A stretch of 64,000 bases of DNA, from NCBI RefSeq assembly GCF_017813355.1, contig NZ_JAGIYZ010000002.1, positions 349,155-413,154 on the forward strand, given 5' to 3'. Positions within the stretch are counted from its first letter, which is position 1, and the number at the start of each line of letters is the position of its first letter. Origin of the DNA: Roseomonas nitratireducens. GTDB lineage: Bacteria > Pseudomonadota > Alphaproteobacteria > Acetobacterales > Acetobacteraceae. The position numbers and the translations under genes are program-made. This document shows, piece by piece, positions 1-8,545 of the stretch. The notes beneath the pieces are model-generated. The model was not told where the DNA came from, did no database searches, and saw nothing but the letters and a program-made list of their open reading frames with translations.

Positions 1-1562
1 TAGAACCCATTGCCGCCGAGATACATCATACGCCCGCGCTCGCGCGTATAGGAGGCGAGCGCGTCGAGCGTCGCGCGCGTGTGGTATTCCGGATGGGATC
101 CGGTCATCACGACGCGGTAGTTCGCGAGCAGCGCCTCGCCTTCCTCGTGCACATCCTCGTCGGTGATGACGTCGAAGGCGATGCCCCGGGCTTCCAGCCA
201 GGCGAGGATGTGCGTGTCGGCGGGATAGTGTCGCAGGCCGGATCCGCGCTGGTCGTTGAAGGTCAGGAATCCCGGCCGCATCGTCAGGATCGGCCGGAGG
301 CGGGAGGAGAAGGCGATGCCGCTGTTGTCCGGGTGCCGGTTGTAGGTAGACCGGCCGTAGATCGGATAGTCGTCCGGATTGTGCGGATAGGCGCCCCAGG
401 CCGCGACGCGCGCCTTGTAGGCCGCGTCGGCATTGCCGCGCGCATGGTTCGCATAGGCCTGGTAGGTGAAGGTCGAAGCCAGGAAGGCGACGGGCGCGGT
501 CGAGGTCCCGCGCGGCGGCAGCACATAGAAGGGCAGCCAGTCCTCGCCGCCCGCGCAGGTGATGTGGAAGGCATAGGCGCCGCTGCGCAGGTCCTGGGGC
601 ACCGTGAAAGTGAAGTCCGTCCCCCAGCCGCAATCACCGAGATCGTCGGCGTTGAACTGGATGGCGCCGTAGTCCCGCGGCGCGTGGCGCCAGCACATCT
701 CCGCCCCCGACCAGCGCGCGCCCACCATGGCGCGCGTCGGCACGTTGACCAGCACGCCGTCGCAGGACTGGGGCCCGATGTCGAGCACGCGCTGCGTCGG
801 GATGTCGCGGGAGAAGTCCCAGCCGGCGAGCAGCCCGGGCGTCGCCGGCGAAAGCTGCGCATCGGGCTGCGGCCATGCCTCCTGGAAGCCCGCCAGGATG
901 GCGGGATCCTCGACCTTGCCCGTCACGTGGTCGCGCGGCGCGGCCGCATCGCGCGCCGCGACCAGCAGCCGCCCGCCGCCATCGGGCAGGACCAGGCCCG
1001 GCACCGTCGCCGTCGCCACCGTGGGACGGGTGCCGTCGATCGCCTGCTGGCCAAGGACGATGCGCCCCGAGGCTGGGTCCGCGCTCAGCCAGACGCGCAT
1101 CCAGCGCCGCAGCGGCCAGCGTGCGCCGGTGGCAATGCGGTGCACCTCTCCGCCGAAGGCGATCTCGGCGCTCGCACCCTCGGCGCCGACCAGGATCGTC
1201 ACGGCAAGGCCCGGCTGTTCCTCGCTGATCAGCGCCGCGGGCGCGCGCGGCGGTGCAACGACGCGCAACAGCGCGGTCCAGGTGCAGGGCCCGGCGCCAC
1301 GCCGCGGCGGACGCGCGATGAGCGCGTGCGAGCCGCGGCGGATCGGCTGGGAGCGCCCCTCGAAGACGTGGTCGAAGCGTTGCGACAGGTCCTCGAAGCG
1401 CAGCCCGGGACCTTCGGGGTTCGGATCGCCGGAGATCACGCGGACAAGCCGGGCGCGCGCCGGTCCGGGCTCCCGCAGGCTGACGCGCGCCTCGAACCTC
1501 TCGCCCGGTCGGTGGGAGAACCGGTCGAGATAACCTGTGATCGGCAGCACCTTGTCGCTCAT
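1..1562 (-). CDS. N,N-dimethylformamidase beta subunit-like protein (3' end outside window)
   Basis: Large-subunit-like protein of the N,N-dimethylformamidase family, whose founding member hydrolyses dimethylformamide to dimethylamine and formate. The frame opens at the ATG at 1562 with MSDKVLPITGYLDRFSHRPG, a typical N-terminus of the family, and stays open to the window edge, where it reads RMMYLGGNGF, matching the family's GGR(L/M)MYLGGNGF motif. About 520 residues are visible; the C-terminus is missing. It is divergent from the class II aldolase gene, so the 118-bp gap probably holds both promoters. Many relatives sit beside amino acid transporters and have unknown substrates, so the true substrate is open. 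Confidence 0.8.
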   Translation of the reverse strand, partial: MSDKVLPITGYLDRFSHRPGERFEARVSLREPGPARARLVRVISGDPNPEGPGLRFEDLSQRFDHVFEGRSQPIRRGSHALIARPPRRGAGPCTWTALLRVVAPPRAPAALISEEQPGLAVTILVGAEGASAEIAFGGEVHRIATGARWPLRRWMRVWLSADPASGRIVLGQQAIDGTRPTVATATVPGLVLPDGGGRLLVAARDAAAPRDHVTGKVEDPAILAGFQEAWPQPDAQLSPATPGLLAGWDFSRDIPTQRVLDIGPQSCDGVLVNVPTRAMVGARWSGAEMCWRHAPRDYGAIQFNADDLGDCGWGTDFTFTVPQDLRSGAYAFHITCAGGEDWLPFYVLPPRGTSTAPVAFLASTFTYQAYANHARGNADAAYKARVAAWGAYPHNPDDYPIYGRSTYNRHPDNSGIAFSSRLRPILTMRPGFLTFNDQRGSGLRHYPADTHILAWLEARGIAFDVITDEDVHEEGEALLANYRVVMTGSHPEYHTRATLDALASYTRERGRMMYLGGNGF

Positions 1563-1680
1563 GCCCGCAAGCCCTCTCGCATGACGGGAATGCTCGACCC
1601 GGCCTTCCGCGCCGTCAATCGTCCGGGTGGCGGCGCGGCGGCGGCCATGCCAGCCTTGCCCCGGCAGAAGGAGAACGCCC

Positions 1681-2445
1681 ATGGCACAGGTGATCCAGAG
1701 CCTGACGAGCAGCCGCGCGGAGGAGCGCGAATGGGAACTGCGCCGCGACATGGCGGCGGTGTTCCGCATCGGCGCACGGCTCGGCTGGAACGAGCATATC
1801 GGCAACCACAATTCCCTGATGCTGCCGGATGAGGCGGAGCCGCGCTTCCTGATCAACCCACGCGGCTACCTGTTCCAGGAACTGCGTGCGTCCGACCTCA
1901 TCGTCTGCGACCTCGACGGGCGCGTGCTGCGCGGCAAGGGCGAACTGCGCAAGGTCGCCTTCCACATCCATTGCCGCATCCACATGGCGAACGCGAAGGC
2001 GGCCTGCGTCGTCCATGTCCACCCGCGATGGCTGACGGCGCTGTCGATGGTCGAGGGGGCGGAATTCGCACTGTCCCACCACAACAACCTGCTGCTCAAC
2101 GACCGCGCCGTCTACGACGGGGAAGGCGACCAGCCGGTCCACACGAACGAGGAAGGCGACCGCATCGCCCGCCTGATGGGCGACAAGACGATCATGGTCA
2201 TGCGCGGCCATGGCGTGACGGTGGTCGGCCCCACGGTGCACGACGCCTTCGACGAGACCTACATGGCCGAGCGCACCACCATGTACCAAATGACCGCGAT
2301 GCAGACCGGCCTGCCGCTGCACCGCCTGCCCGAGGGCCTGCGGCGCCATCACAGCGGCGCCTGGGGCGAGAAGCTCGATGCGCGGCTGCACCTCGATGCC
2401 TGGCGCCGCGTGCTGGACCGCGAGGAACCCGACTACGCCACCTGA
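1681..2445 (+). CDS. class II aldolase/adducin family protein
   Basis: 254-residue cytoplasmic protein of the zinc-dependent class II aldolase family (fuculose/ribulose phosphate aldolase fold). Metal-ligand histidines are visible as HVHP (His112, His114) and RGHG (His177). The ATG at 1681 is preceded by GGAGAACGCCC, a good ribosome site; an upstream in-frame start at 1627 has none. Members of this subgroup act on small hydroxy-acids or ketones or are uncharacterised decarboxylases. It begins the rightward run that continues into the first transporter set, suggesting a catabolic step on the imported compound. Substrate unknown. Confidence 0.85.
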   Translation: MAQVIQSLTSSRAEEREWELRRDMAAVFRIGARLGWNEHIGNHNSLMLPDEAEPRFLINPRGYLFQELRASDLIVCDLDGRVLRGKGELRKVAFHIHCRIHMANAKAACVVHVHPRWLTALSMVEGAEFALSHHNNLLLNDRAVYDGEGDQPVHTNEEGDRIARLMGDKTIMVMRGHGVTVVGPTVHDAFDETYMAERTTMYQMTAMQTGLPLHRLPEGLRRHHSGAWGEKLDARLHLDAWRRVLDREEPDYAT

Positions 2446-2527
2446 CGGCGATGTGGCGGAAGCACCTTGCCGGGGCGCGGGGGCGCCCATAGCCTCGGCG
2501 CCGAGGCACCGACGAACGGAGACGAAC

Positions 2528-3349
2528 ATGCGCCCCACGAACCGCCGTACCCTCCTGGCCCTGCCGGCGGCGCTCGCCGCGACCGCCGCCCTGCCCGCGG
2601 CGGCCCGTCCGCTCGACCAGGTGCTGTCGACCCGTCGCCTGCGCGCCGGCATCAACCCGACGCTGCCGCCCTTCGGCACCTTCAACGAGCGCAACCAGAT
2701 CGACGGCTTCGACGCCGACGTCGCGCGGGAGATCGCGCGGCGGATGAACATCGAGCTGGAGATCGTGCAGGTCGGCAGCCCGGACCGCATCCCCTTCCTG
2801 CAGTCCGGGCGCATCGACATCGTGCTAGGCGCCATAACGCGGACAATCGAGCGCGCGCTGGTCATCGACTACACCCAGCCGCTGCACACCCAGTCGATGG
2901 TCGTGCTCACCAAGGCGAACGGCACCGCCGTGCCGATCAACGCGCCCGCGGACCTGAACAACCGCCAAGTGCGCATGGTGCAGGTCCGCGGCACCGTCGG
3001 CGTGCCCTGGATTCAGGCGAACGCGGCGCAGGCGCAGGTCACGCTGCTCGACAACTATCCCGACTGCTTCCGCGCCCTGGCGCAAGGCCGCGCCGACGCG
3101 ATGGTGGATGTCGCGGAATCGGTCGTCATCCCGATGCGCAACTTCCAGGGCGTGCCGTGGAAGATCCTGGACGAGGTGCTGGCGAGCTTTTGGGTCGGCA
3201 TCGGCGTGCAGAAGGGCAATCATTCGCTCCGCGATGCGCTGAACGTCGTGCTGTTCGAGTTGCACCGCTCCAACTTCGTGAACCAGACCTGGGAGAAGTG
3301 GTTCGGCGTGCCGATGACGACGCGCATCCCCTTCAACCCGATGTTCTGA
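2528..3349 (+). CDS. amino acid ABC transporter, substrate-binding protein (set A)
   Basis: 273-residue periplasmic solute-binding protein of family 3 (polar amino acids). It starts with an Arg-rich n-region, a hydrophobic Leu/Ala stretch and an AAARP cleavage-like region, so it is exported. The mature part begins with the family pattern of a repeated hydrophobic strand, then GFDADVAREIARRM. The ATG at 2528 follows GGAGACGAAC. It is directly followed (1 bp) by the first permease. It is clearly paralogous to the protein at 9317-10141, sharing the stretches INPTLPP, FNERNQIDGF and LLDNYPD. The ligand is not evident; an amino acid or related amine is likely. Confidence 0.88.
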   Translation: MRPTNRRTLLALPAALAATAALPAAARPLDQVLSTRRLRAGINPTLPPFGTFNERNQIDGFDADVAREIARRMNIELEIVQVGSPDRIPFLQSGRIDIVLGAITRTIERALVIDYTQPLHTQSMVVLTKANGTAVPINAPADLNNRQVRMVQVRGTVGVPWIQANAAQAQVTLLDNYPDCFRALAQGRADAMVDVAESVVIPMRNFQGVPWKILDEVLASFWVGIGVQKGNHSLRDALNVVLFELHRSNFVNQTWEKWFGVPMTTRIPFNPMF

Positions 3350-3350
3350 C

Positions 3351-4019
3351 ATGACGCTGCAGTACGGGCAGGTCCTGCACTACCTGCCCGACTTCCTGGC
3401 GGGCGCCGCGATGGCGCTCTGGATCGCGGCCGTCGCCTTCGCCGGCGGGCTGCTGATCGGCCTGGCCGGCGCGGCGGTGATGACGCAGGGGCCGCGCTGG
3501 GCGCGGCTTCCTGTGCTGGTCTATGTGCGCTTCTTCACCTACACGCCGCAGCTGGTGCAGATCTTCTTCCTGTTCTTCGCCCTGCCGGAATTCGGCGTGA
3601 TCCTCTCCCCGATCGCGGCCGTGCTGATCGGCATGACGCTGAACGCCGGCGCTTACCTGACCGAGATCGAGCGCGCGGGATTCGAATCCGTGCCGCAGGC
3701 GGAACTCGACGCGGCGGAAACGCTCGGCTTCTCGCGCCTGCACACGGTCTGGTACGTGATCGCGCCGCATGTGATGCGCGCGCTGTATCCGGCGCTGTCC
3801 AACCACTACATCATCATGACGCTCGGCACCTCGATGGCCGCGATCTTCGGGGTGGAGGAACTCACCGGCCGCGCGCTGAACGCCAACGCCATCTCCTTCC
3901 GCTCCGTCGAGATCTTCTCGATCGCGGCCGGCATCTACATCCTGCTGACGATCATCGCCTCGCTGCTGCTCTGGCTGGTCGGGCGCTGGCTGTTCCGCGT
4001 GAAGGCCAGGGTGTTCTAG
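3351..4019 (+). CDS. amino acid ABC transporter permease (set A, first)
   Basis: 222-residue inner-membrane permease of the HisM/GlnP type. Several hydrophobic helices are visible, and the cytoplasmic EAA loop reads ELDAAETLGFSRLHTVWYVI. It starts 1 bp after the binding-protein stop, so the two are translationally linked. It pairs with the next gene to form a heterodimeric channel. Its closest relative in the window is the permease at 10149-10823 (shared NAGAYLTEI, FGVEELTGRA, GRWLFRV), so the two transporter sets arose by duplication. No ATPase gene lies in this set. Confidence 0.88.
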   Translation: MTLQYGQVLHYLPDFLAGAAMALWIAAVAFAGGLLIGLAGAAVMTQGPRWARLPVLVYVRFFTYTPQLVQIFFLFFALPEFGVILSPIAAVLIGMTLNAGAYLTEIERAGFESVPQAELDAAETLGFSRLHTVWYVIAPHVMRALYPALSNHYIIMTLGTSMAAIFGVEELTGRALNANAISFRSVEIFSIAAGIYILLTIIASLLLWLVGRWLFRVKARVF

Positions 4020-4022
4020 CCG

Positions 4023-4733
4023 ATGTCGGCCTGGCAGATCCTGGCGAGCGAGGCGCCGCGCTTCTTCACCTGGTGGAACATGCTGTTCCTCGGCCAGGCG
4101 GTGCTGAACACGCTCATCGCCTCGGTGGCCGGCTGCGCCATCGGCTACGCGCTCGGCTTCGTGCTGGCGACGCTGCGCCTGCCGCAGGTCATGCCGGTCG
4201 CGGCGGTACGCACGCTCGCGATCCTATGGGTGGAGGCCTTCCGGCGCATCCCCTTCCTCGTGCTGCTGCTGCTGGTCTTCTTCCTCGGACAGGCGCTGCG
4301 GCTCGAGGCGCCGCTCTGGGCGACCGCCATCACCGCCGTCGCGATCCGCATGAGCGCGCTCGCCGCCGAGAACATCCGCGCCGGCTACGAGAGCGTCCGC
4401 CCCCAGCAATGGGAAGCGGCGCTGACCATGAACATCCCGGCCCTGACCGCGCTGCGCCGGGTCGTGCTGCCGCAATCCTGGCGCGTGATCCTGCCGCCCT
4501 CGATCGTGCATGTGCTGAGCATGGTGAAGGAGACGTCGCTCGTCTCGCAGATCGGCTTCATCGAGATCACCTTCGCGGCGAAGATGCTCACCCAGCGCGG
4601 CTTCAGCGCCATGATCACCTATGGCACGGCGCTGCTGCTCTATTTCTGCGTCTCCTGGGCGCTCGCGTCCTTCGCCCGCGCGGCGGAACGGCGGCTGACG
4701 AGCCGGCCGACGATCACAATCCCGACGCCCTGA
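4023..4733 (+). CDS. amino acid ABC transporter permease (set A, second)
   Basis: 236-residue inner-membrane permease, the second half of the set A channel. It contains the EAA-type loop QQWEAALTMNIPALTALRRV and about five hydrophobic segments. The start is ATG 4023, 3 bp after the preceding stop. It is paralogous to the permease at 10827-11516 (shared FRRIPFLV, PQSWRV, TRGFSA). Its last 20 bp overlap the convergent DapA-like gene. Because no ATPase is encoded here, it may use the ATPase at 8546-9286. Confidence 0.87.
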   Translation: MSAWQILASEAPRFFTWWNMLFLGQAVLNTLIASVAGCAIGYALGFVLATLRLPQVMPVAAVRTLAILWVEAFRRIPFLVLLLLVFFLGQALRLEAPLWATAITAVAIRMSALAAENIRAGYESVRPQQWEAALTMNIPALTALRRVVLPQSWRVILPPSIVHVLSMVKETSLVSQIGFIEITFAAKMLTQRGFSAMITYGTALLLYFCVSWALASFARAAERRLTSRPTITIPTP

Positions 4734-5637
4734 GCGCTGCCCGCAGCGCCGCCGCATCCGCTTCGTCCACCGGCGGCTGCGGCGGGCGCACGGTCGCGTC
4801 GGGGATGATCCCCATCTCGCGCAGGCACCATTTCAGCCGCGCCGTCGCCCGCCCGCCCGGCGGCGCGCCGTAGATCGCCTCGGCCAGCGGCTCCAGCCTC
4901 TCGTGCAGCGCGCGGGCCGCGGGAAGGTCGTTCCCGCGCACCGCGGCGTCCAGCGCGACGATCTCATCGGGCAGGATATCCGCAAGCGAGACCAGGCTGC
5001 CGTCGCTGCCATGGACCATGCAGGCGAGCAGGTGCTCGTCCCCGCTCGCGCAGACCGCGACATCGGGGCGCAGCGCCTTCACCTGCCGGCGCAGCGCGTC
5101 GTAGCCATCGACCTCCCAGCCACCCTCCTTGATGCCGGCGACCTCCGGGATTTCGAGCAGCGCGGCCATCGTCTCCGCCGTGAAGCCCATGCGCCCGGCG
5201 GCGTGATGCGCCTGGAAGAGGAACATCGGCATCCCGGGCACGGCGGCCGCGATGGTGCGATGGTGCAGCACCGCCATCGCCGTGGTGTGCGCCAGGGCGA
5301 AGGCATTCGGCAGGAAGACCATGACCGCGTCGGCGCCGGCCGCGCGCGCCTCCCGCGCTTCCTCGGCCGCCTCCAGGCTGGATTCCGCGTTGACCCCGGC
5401 GACGATCAGCCGCGATGCGTCGAGCGTCGCCCGCGTCACCTCGACGGCGCGGCGCTTCTCGGCGCGGCTGATGACGTAGTTCTCCCCCGCATGGCCGTTG
5501 ATCAGAACGCCGCGGATGCCGGGACGCAGCACGCAATGCGCGGTATGCGCGGCATAGGCGTCCCAGTCCGGCGCGAAATCCGCGCGCATCGGCAGCACGG
5601 TGGATGGGTAGATGCCGTGGAAGCGGGTCTCGCTCAT
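4714..5637 (-). CDS. DapA-family (dihydrodipicolinate synthase-like) lyase/deaminase
   Basis: 307-residue TIM-barrel enzyme of the DHDPS/N-acetylneuraminate lyase family, which works through a lysine Schiff base. The Schiff-base lysine is visible as GIKEGG (Lys170). The usual GTTGE phosphate/carboxylate loop reads GHAGE (48-52), and the usual catalytic Tyr of LYNxP is Phe141 in LFQAHHAAGR, so it is not a normal lysine-pathway DapA. It follows the flavoprotein gene with a 4-bp ATGA overlap, so they are co-translated. In hydroxyproline clusters a DapA-family pyrroline-4-hydroxy-2-carboxylate deaminase accompanies such dehydrogenases; that role is a reasonable guess here, not shown. Confidence 0.82.
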   Translation of the reverse strand: MSETRFHGIYPSTVLPMRADFAPDWDAYAAHTAHCVLRPGIRGVLINGHAGENYVISRAEKRRAVEVTRATLDASRLIVAGVNAESSLEAAEEAREARAAGADAVMVFLPNAFALAHTTAMAVLHHRTIAAAVPGMPMFLFQAHHAAGRMGFTAETMAALLEIPEVAGIKEGGWEVDGYDALRRQVKALRPDVAVCASGDEHLLACMVHGSDGSLVSLADILPDEIVALDAAVRGNDLPAARALHERLEPLAEAIYGAPPGGRATARLKWCLREMGIIPDATVRPPQPPVDEADAAALRAALRASGL

Positions 5638-6746
5638 GCGGCGTTGCTCCGTTCATGCAGCAGGCGGTCGATGTGAAACAGCGGCAGGTCCGGCGCCTGG
5701 CCGAGCACCGCCTGCGCCAGGATCCGCCCCATGAAGGGGCCGCTCGTGTAGCCGGAATGGACGCTGCCGATGATCCAGGCATCCTCGATGCCGGGGATGG
5801 GCCCGATGGCGGGCAGCGCATCCGCCGTCTCGGCCTCGAGCCCCAGCCAGGACCGCACGAGCCGCGCCTCGCGCAGCGCCGGCACCGTGTGGGCGGCGAG
5901 CCGCACATTGCCGAGGAAGTTCTCCGGCCGCACCGCAACGCCGCCGCGCGCCCGGTCGCCGATGCCCTGCCAGCCGCCGCCGATCAGCACCGTGCCGTTC
6001 GCATATTGCTTCAGGCTCAGCAGCCCGGAGGCGACGCCAAGCACGGTCCGCATGAGCGGCTTGAGCCGTTCCGTGACGACAAGCTGGTTGATGAGCACCT
6101 TGATCGGCAGCGTAACGCCGAGCCACGCGGCCATGTCCTCGAGCCAGACGCCGCCCGCCAGCACGATGCGCCGCGCCTCGACCGGCCCCGCCTCCGTGTC
6201 GAGTTTGAAGCGCCCATCCACGCCCCGCACCGGCGTGCGCTCCATCAGCGTGACGCCAGCATCGAGCAGACCCTGCCGGAAAGCGCGGCCGGTCAGGTAG
6301 GCCGAAGCGAAGCCGTCGATCGGGCAATGCCCGGCGAGCTTCACGCCATCCGCGAGACCCGGCTCGATCGCCTGGGCCGCACGGCCGTCGATCAGTTCGA
6401 TGGGCGCCCCGGCCGCGCGGCGGATGCGCGCGCGCTCCTCCAGCATCGCCACCTCGCCATCGGTGAAGGCGACGGAGAGCCCCGGGCAGGCGGTCGCTAG
6501 CACGCTGCCGCCGGCGCACCATTCGGGCATGGTGAGCCACATCTCATGCGCACGCAGCGCGTAGGGGATCAGCGCCGCGCGCGTCATCTGCATGGTCAGC
6601 GTGCCGGCATTCACGCCGGAGGCCTCCCGGCAGATGTCCCCGCGGTCGATCAGCACGACACGCATGCCGCCGCGCGCGAGGAACAGCGCGGTCGAGCAGC
6701 CCATCACCCCGGCGCCGATGACGGCGCAGTCGAAGGGTGCGGTCAT
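5634..6746 (-). CDS. FAD-dependent amine/amino acid dehydrogenase, DadA/HcnC-like subunit
   Basis: 370-residue flavoprotein of the D-amino acid oxidase/sarcosine oxidase beta fold. The FAD-binding Rossmann motif is at the N-terminus (VIGAGVMG, then LIDRG), and the C-terminal flavin site includes HSGYTSGP. The ATG at 6746 is chosen because it begins right at the Rossmann strand and overlaps the upstream gene by 4 bp; the frame extends upstream without protein-like content. With the next two genes it forms the three-part layout of HcnABC, opine oxidase and D-hydroxyproline dehydrogenase. The likely reaction is oxidation of an amino acid C-N bond with electrons passed to the respiratory chain. 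Confidence 0.87.
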   Translation of the reverse strand: MTAPFDCAVIGAGVMGCSTALFLARGGMRVVLIDRGDICREASGVNAGTLTMQMTRAALIPYALRAHEMWLTMPEWCAGGSVLATACPGLSVAFTDGEVAMLEERARIRRAAGAPIELIDGRAAQAIEPGLADGVKLAGHCPIDGFASAYLTGRAFRQGLLDAGVTLMERTPVRGVDGRFKLDTEAGPVEARRIVLAGGVWLEDMAAWLGVTLPIKVLINQLVVTERLKPLMRTVLGVASGLLSLKQYANGTVLIGGGWQGIGDRARGGVAVRPENFLGNVRLAAHTVPALREARLVRSWLGLEAETADALPAIGPIPGIEDAWIIGSVHSGYTSGPFMGRILAQAVLGQAPDLPLFHIDRLLHERSNAA

Positions 6747-8167
6747 ATCGGCGCGGGCGCGGGCACGGGAATATCCGCATAGTCGAAGCGTCCGAGGATC
6801 GCGTCCATCGGCACGGGTCGCAGCGGCATGCGCCCGGTCGCGAAGCCGACCTCGGCGACAGGCACGCCGCGCGCATCGGCGAGCAGCGCGGCCGCCGCCT
6901 CCCCGCACATGCGCCCCTGACACGGGCCCATGCCACAGCGCGTATGGTGCTTGAGCTGGTTCAGCGTCGCCGCGCCATCGGCCGCCGCCTGCTCGATGGC
7001 CGCGCGCGTCACGCCTTCGCAGCGGCAGACGATGGCCTCCCGGGGCACGGCAGCGACCATCTCCGGGCGCAGCGCCATCATCCGCGCCATGGCGGCGCCG
7101 GCGCGCGTGGCGCGGGCCAAGGCGGCCGCCTGCTCCGCACGCCGTGCCTCGTGGCCCTCGCCGATGCCGAGGTCGGCCAGCGCCGCGAGCGCCGCGATGC
7201 GCCCAGAGGCCGGCGCGGCAGCGGCGCCGCGTACGCCGGCGCCATCGCCCGCGGCATAGAGGAAGCGCACGCTCGTCCTCTGCCCCTCGTCGAGCATCGG
7301 CACCCAGCCGCCATCCTCGGGCCGGTGCAGGTGGCGGGCGCGGAACAGGCGCGTCGCCTCGGTGGCGGGGACAAGGCCGTGGCCGACGCAGAGCGCATCA
7401 GCCTCCACGACGCGTTCCACACCCCGCGCCAATATCCGCACGCGCGACAGGACATCGTCGCCTTCCGCGGCGACGACCCTCGCGCCGGACAGCACGGGCA
7501 CGCCGGCGGCCAGCAGCCGCGCCCGCCAGGCCGCGCCCTGCGCGAGCAGATCCGGCCGCGCGGCGAGCGCCGGCAGCGCGCGCAGCCATTCGCCGCGCGT
7601 CGCGACATCCGCCACGGCGGCAACGGCGGCGCCACCGGCCAGAACCTTCGCCGCCACGGCGTAGAGCAAGGGGCCCGCCCCCGCGACGACGACGCGCCGC
7701 CCCGGCAGCATGCCCTGCGCCTTCAACAGGATGGTCGCGGCGGCAAGGCCGATCACGCCCGGCAGCGTCCAGCCGGGAAAGGGAATGATCCGCTCATGCG
7801 TGCCGCAGCACAGGATGAGCGCCCGCGCCGATACCTCGAACGGCACGCCGTCCGCGCCGAGGGCCGAGAGGGTGAAGGGCAGCGCATCCGCGCCCGCCGG
7901 CACCAGCGGGCCGCCGCCGAGCCCCCAGACGCGGCAGCCGGTGCGGAGTTCGGCCCCGCTTGCCGCCAAGGCGGCGCGCAGCGCATCGCCGTCGCGACGG
8001 TCGCGGTCGGGCTTCGCGACGAAGCCCTGCGGCGGCGCGCAGTAGACCTGCCCGCCCGGCAGCGGCGATTCCTCGAGCAATACGGTGCGCGCGCCGCGCG
8101 ACGCCGCTTCCGTCGCCGCGGCCATGCCGGCGGGCCCGCCGCCCAGCACGGCCAGGTCGAACATCAT
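6743..8167 (-). CDS. FAD/NAD(P)-dependent oxidoreductase, HcnB/opine oxidase alpha-like subunit
   Basis: 474-residue flavoprotein with two nucleotide-binding motifs: VLGGGPAG at the N-terminus and VVAGAGPLLYAV in the middle. The C-terminus is a BFD-like iron-sulfur domain with Cys381, Cys383, Cys411, Cys416 and Cys421 (CRC, then CGMGPCQGRMC). Two adjacent ATGs (8167 and 8164) are possible starts; both overlap the stop of the upstream 2Fe-2S gene. It overlaps the DadA-like subunit by 4 bp downstream. Together with its neighbours it should form the electron-transfer part of a heterotrimeric amine dehydrogenase. The substrate is not readable from sequence. Confidence 0.87.
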   Translation of the reverse strand: MMFDLAVLGGGPAGMAAATEAASRGARTVLLEESPLPGGQVYCAPPQGFVAKPDRDRRDGDALRAALAASGAELRTGCRVWGLGGGPLVPAGADALPFTLSALGADGVPFEVSARALILCCGTHERIIPFPGWTLPGVIGLAAATILLKAQGMLPGRRVVVAGAGPLLYAVAAKVLAGGAAVAAVADVATRGEWLRALPALAARPDLLAQGAAWRARLLAAGVPVLSGARVVAAEGDDVLSRVRILARGVERVVEADALCVGHGLVPATEATRLFRARHLHRPEDGGWVPMLDEGQRTSVRFLYAAGDGAGVRGAAAAPASGRIAALAALADLGIGEGHEARRAEQAAALARATRAGAAMARMMALRPEMVAAVPREAIVCRCEGVTRAAIEQAAADGAATLNQLKHHTRCGMGPCQGRMCGEAAAALLADARGVPVAEVGFATGRMPLRPVPMDAILGRFDYADIPVPAPAPI

Positions 8168-8436
8168 GCCGGCGTCACCACCTGGCCGGCGACGATCGGC
8201 GTCAGGCAGGCCTGCACGAGGCGTCCGTCCACGCGCAGCAGGCATTGCTGGCAGACGCCCATCATGCAGAAGGCGGTGCGCGGCCGCGCGGGATCCTCGC
8301 CTTCGCCGAAGCGCCACTGCCCCGCGGCGATCAGGGCCGCGGCGACGCTCTCCCCCGGATGCGCCTGGATGTCGCGCCCGAAGGCCGCGATGGTCACGGG
8401 GGGCGGGCGCGCGATCCCGGCGATGCGGAGGTCCAT
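8164..8436 (-). CDS. small (2Fe-2S)-binding subunit, HcnA-like
   Basis: 90-residue protein with a plant-type ferredoxin cysteine set: Cys57, Cys62, Cys65 and Cys77 (CMMGVCQQC, then QAC). It corresponds to HcnA or the fused N-terminal domain of sarcosine oxidase alpha. It is the first gene of the leftward dehydrogenase operon and overlaps the next gene by 4 bp. The ATG at 8436 gives the normal family length. The 109-bp gap to the divergent ABC ATPase must contain both promoters. Confidence 0.85.
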   Translation of the reverse strand: MDLRIAGIARPPPVTIAAFGRDIQAHPGESVAAALIAAGQWRFGEGEDPARPRTAFCMMGVCQQCLLRVDGRLVQACLTPIVAGQVVTPA

Positions 8437-8545
8437 GCGCAGAGGATAAAGGCGGCCACGCGCGCTGCAACTCCCGCGCGGGCTTGACGCGGGCGGCATC
8501 CGGCCACGACCATGCGCGGCGCACACAAGAACCGGGGCACCGCGC

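Noticed and set aside
4714..5637. Housekeeping lysine-pathway dapA
   Set aside because: The GTTGE loop and catalytic Tyr are changed and the gene is embedded in a catabolic operon.
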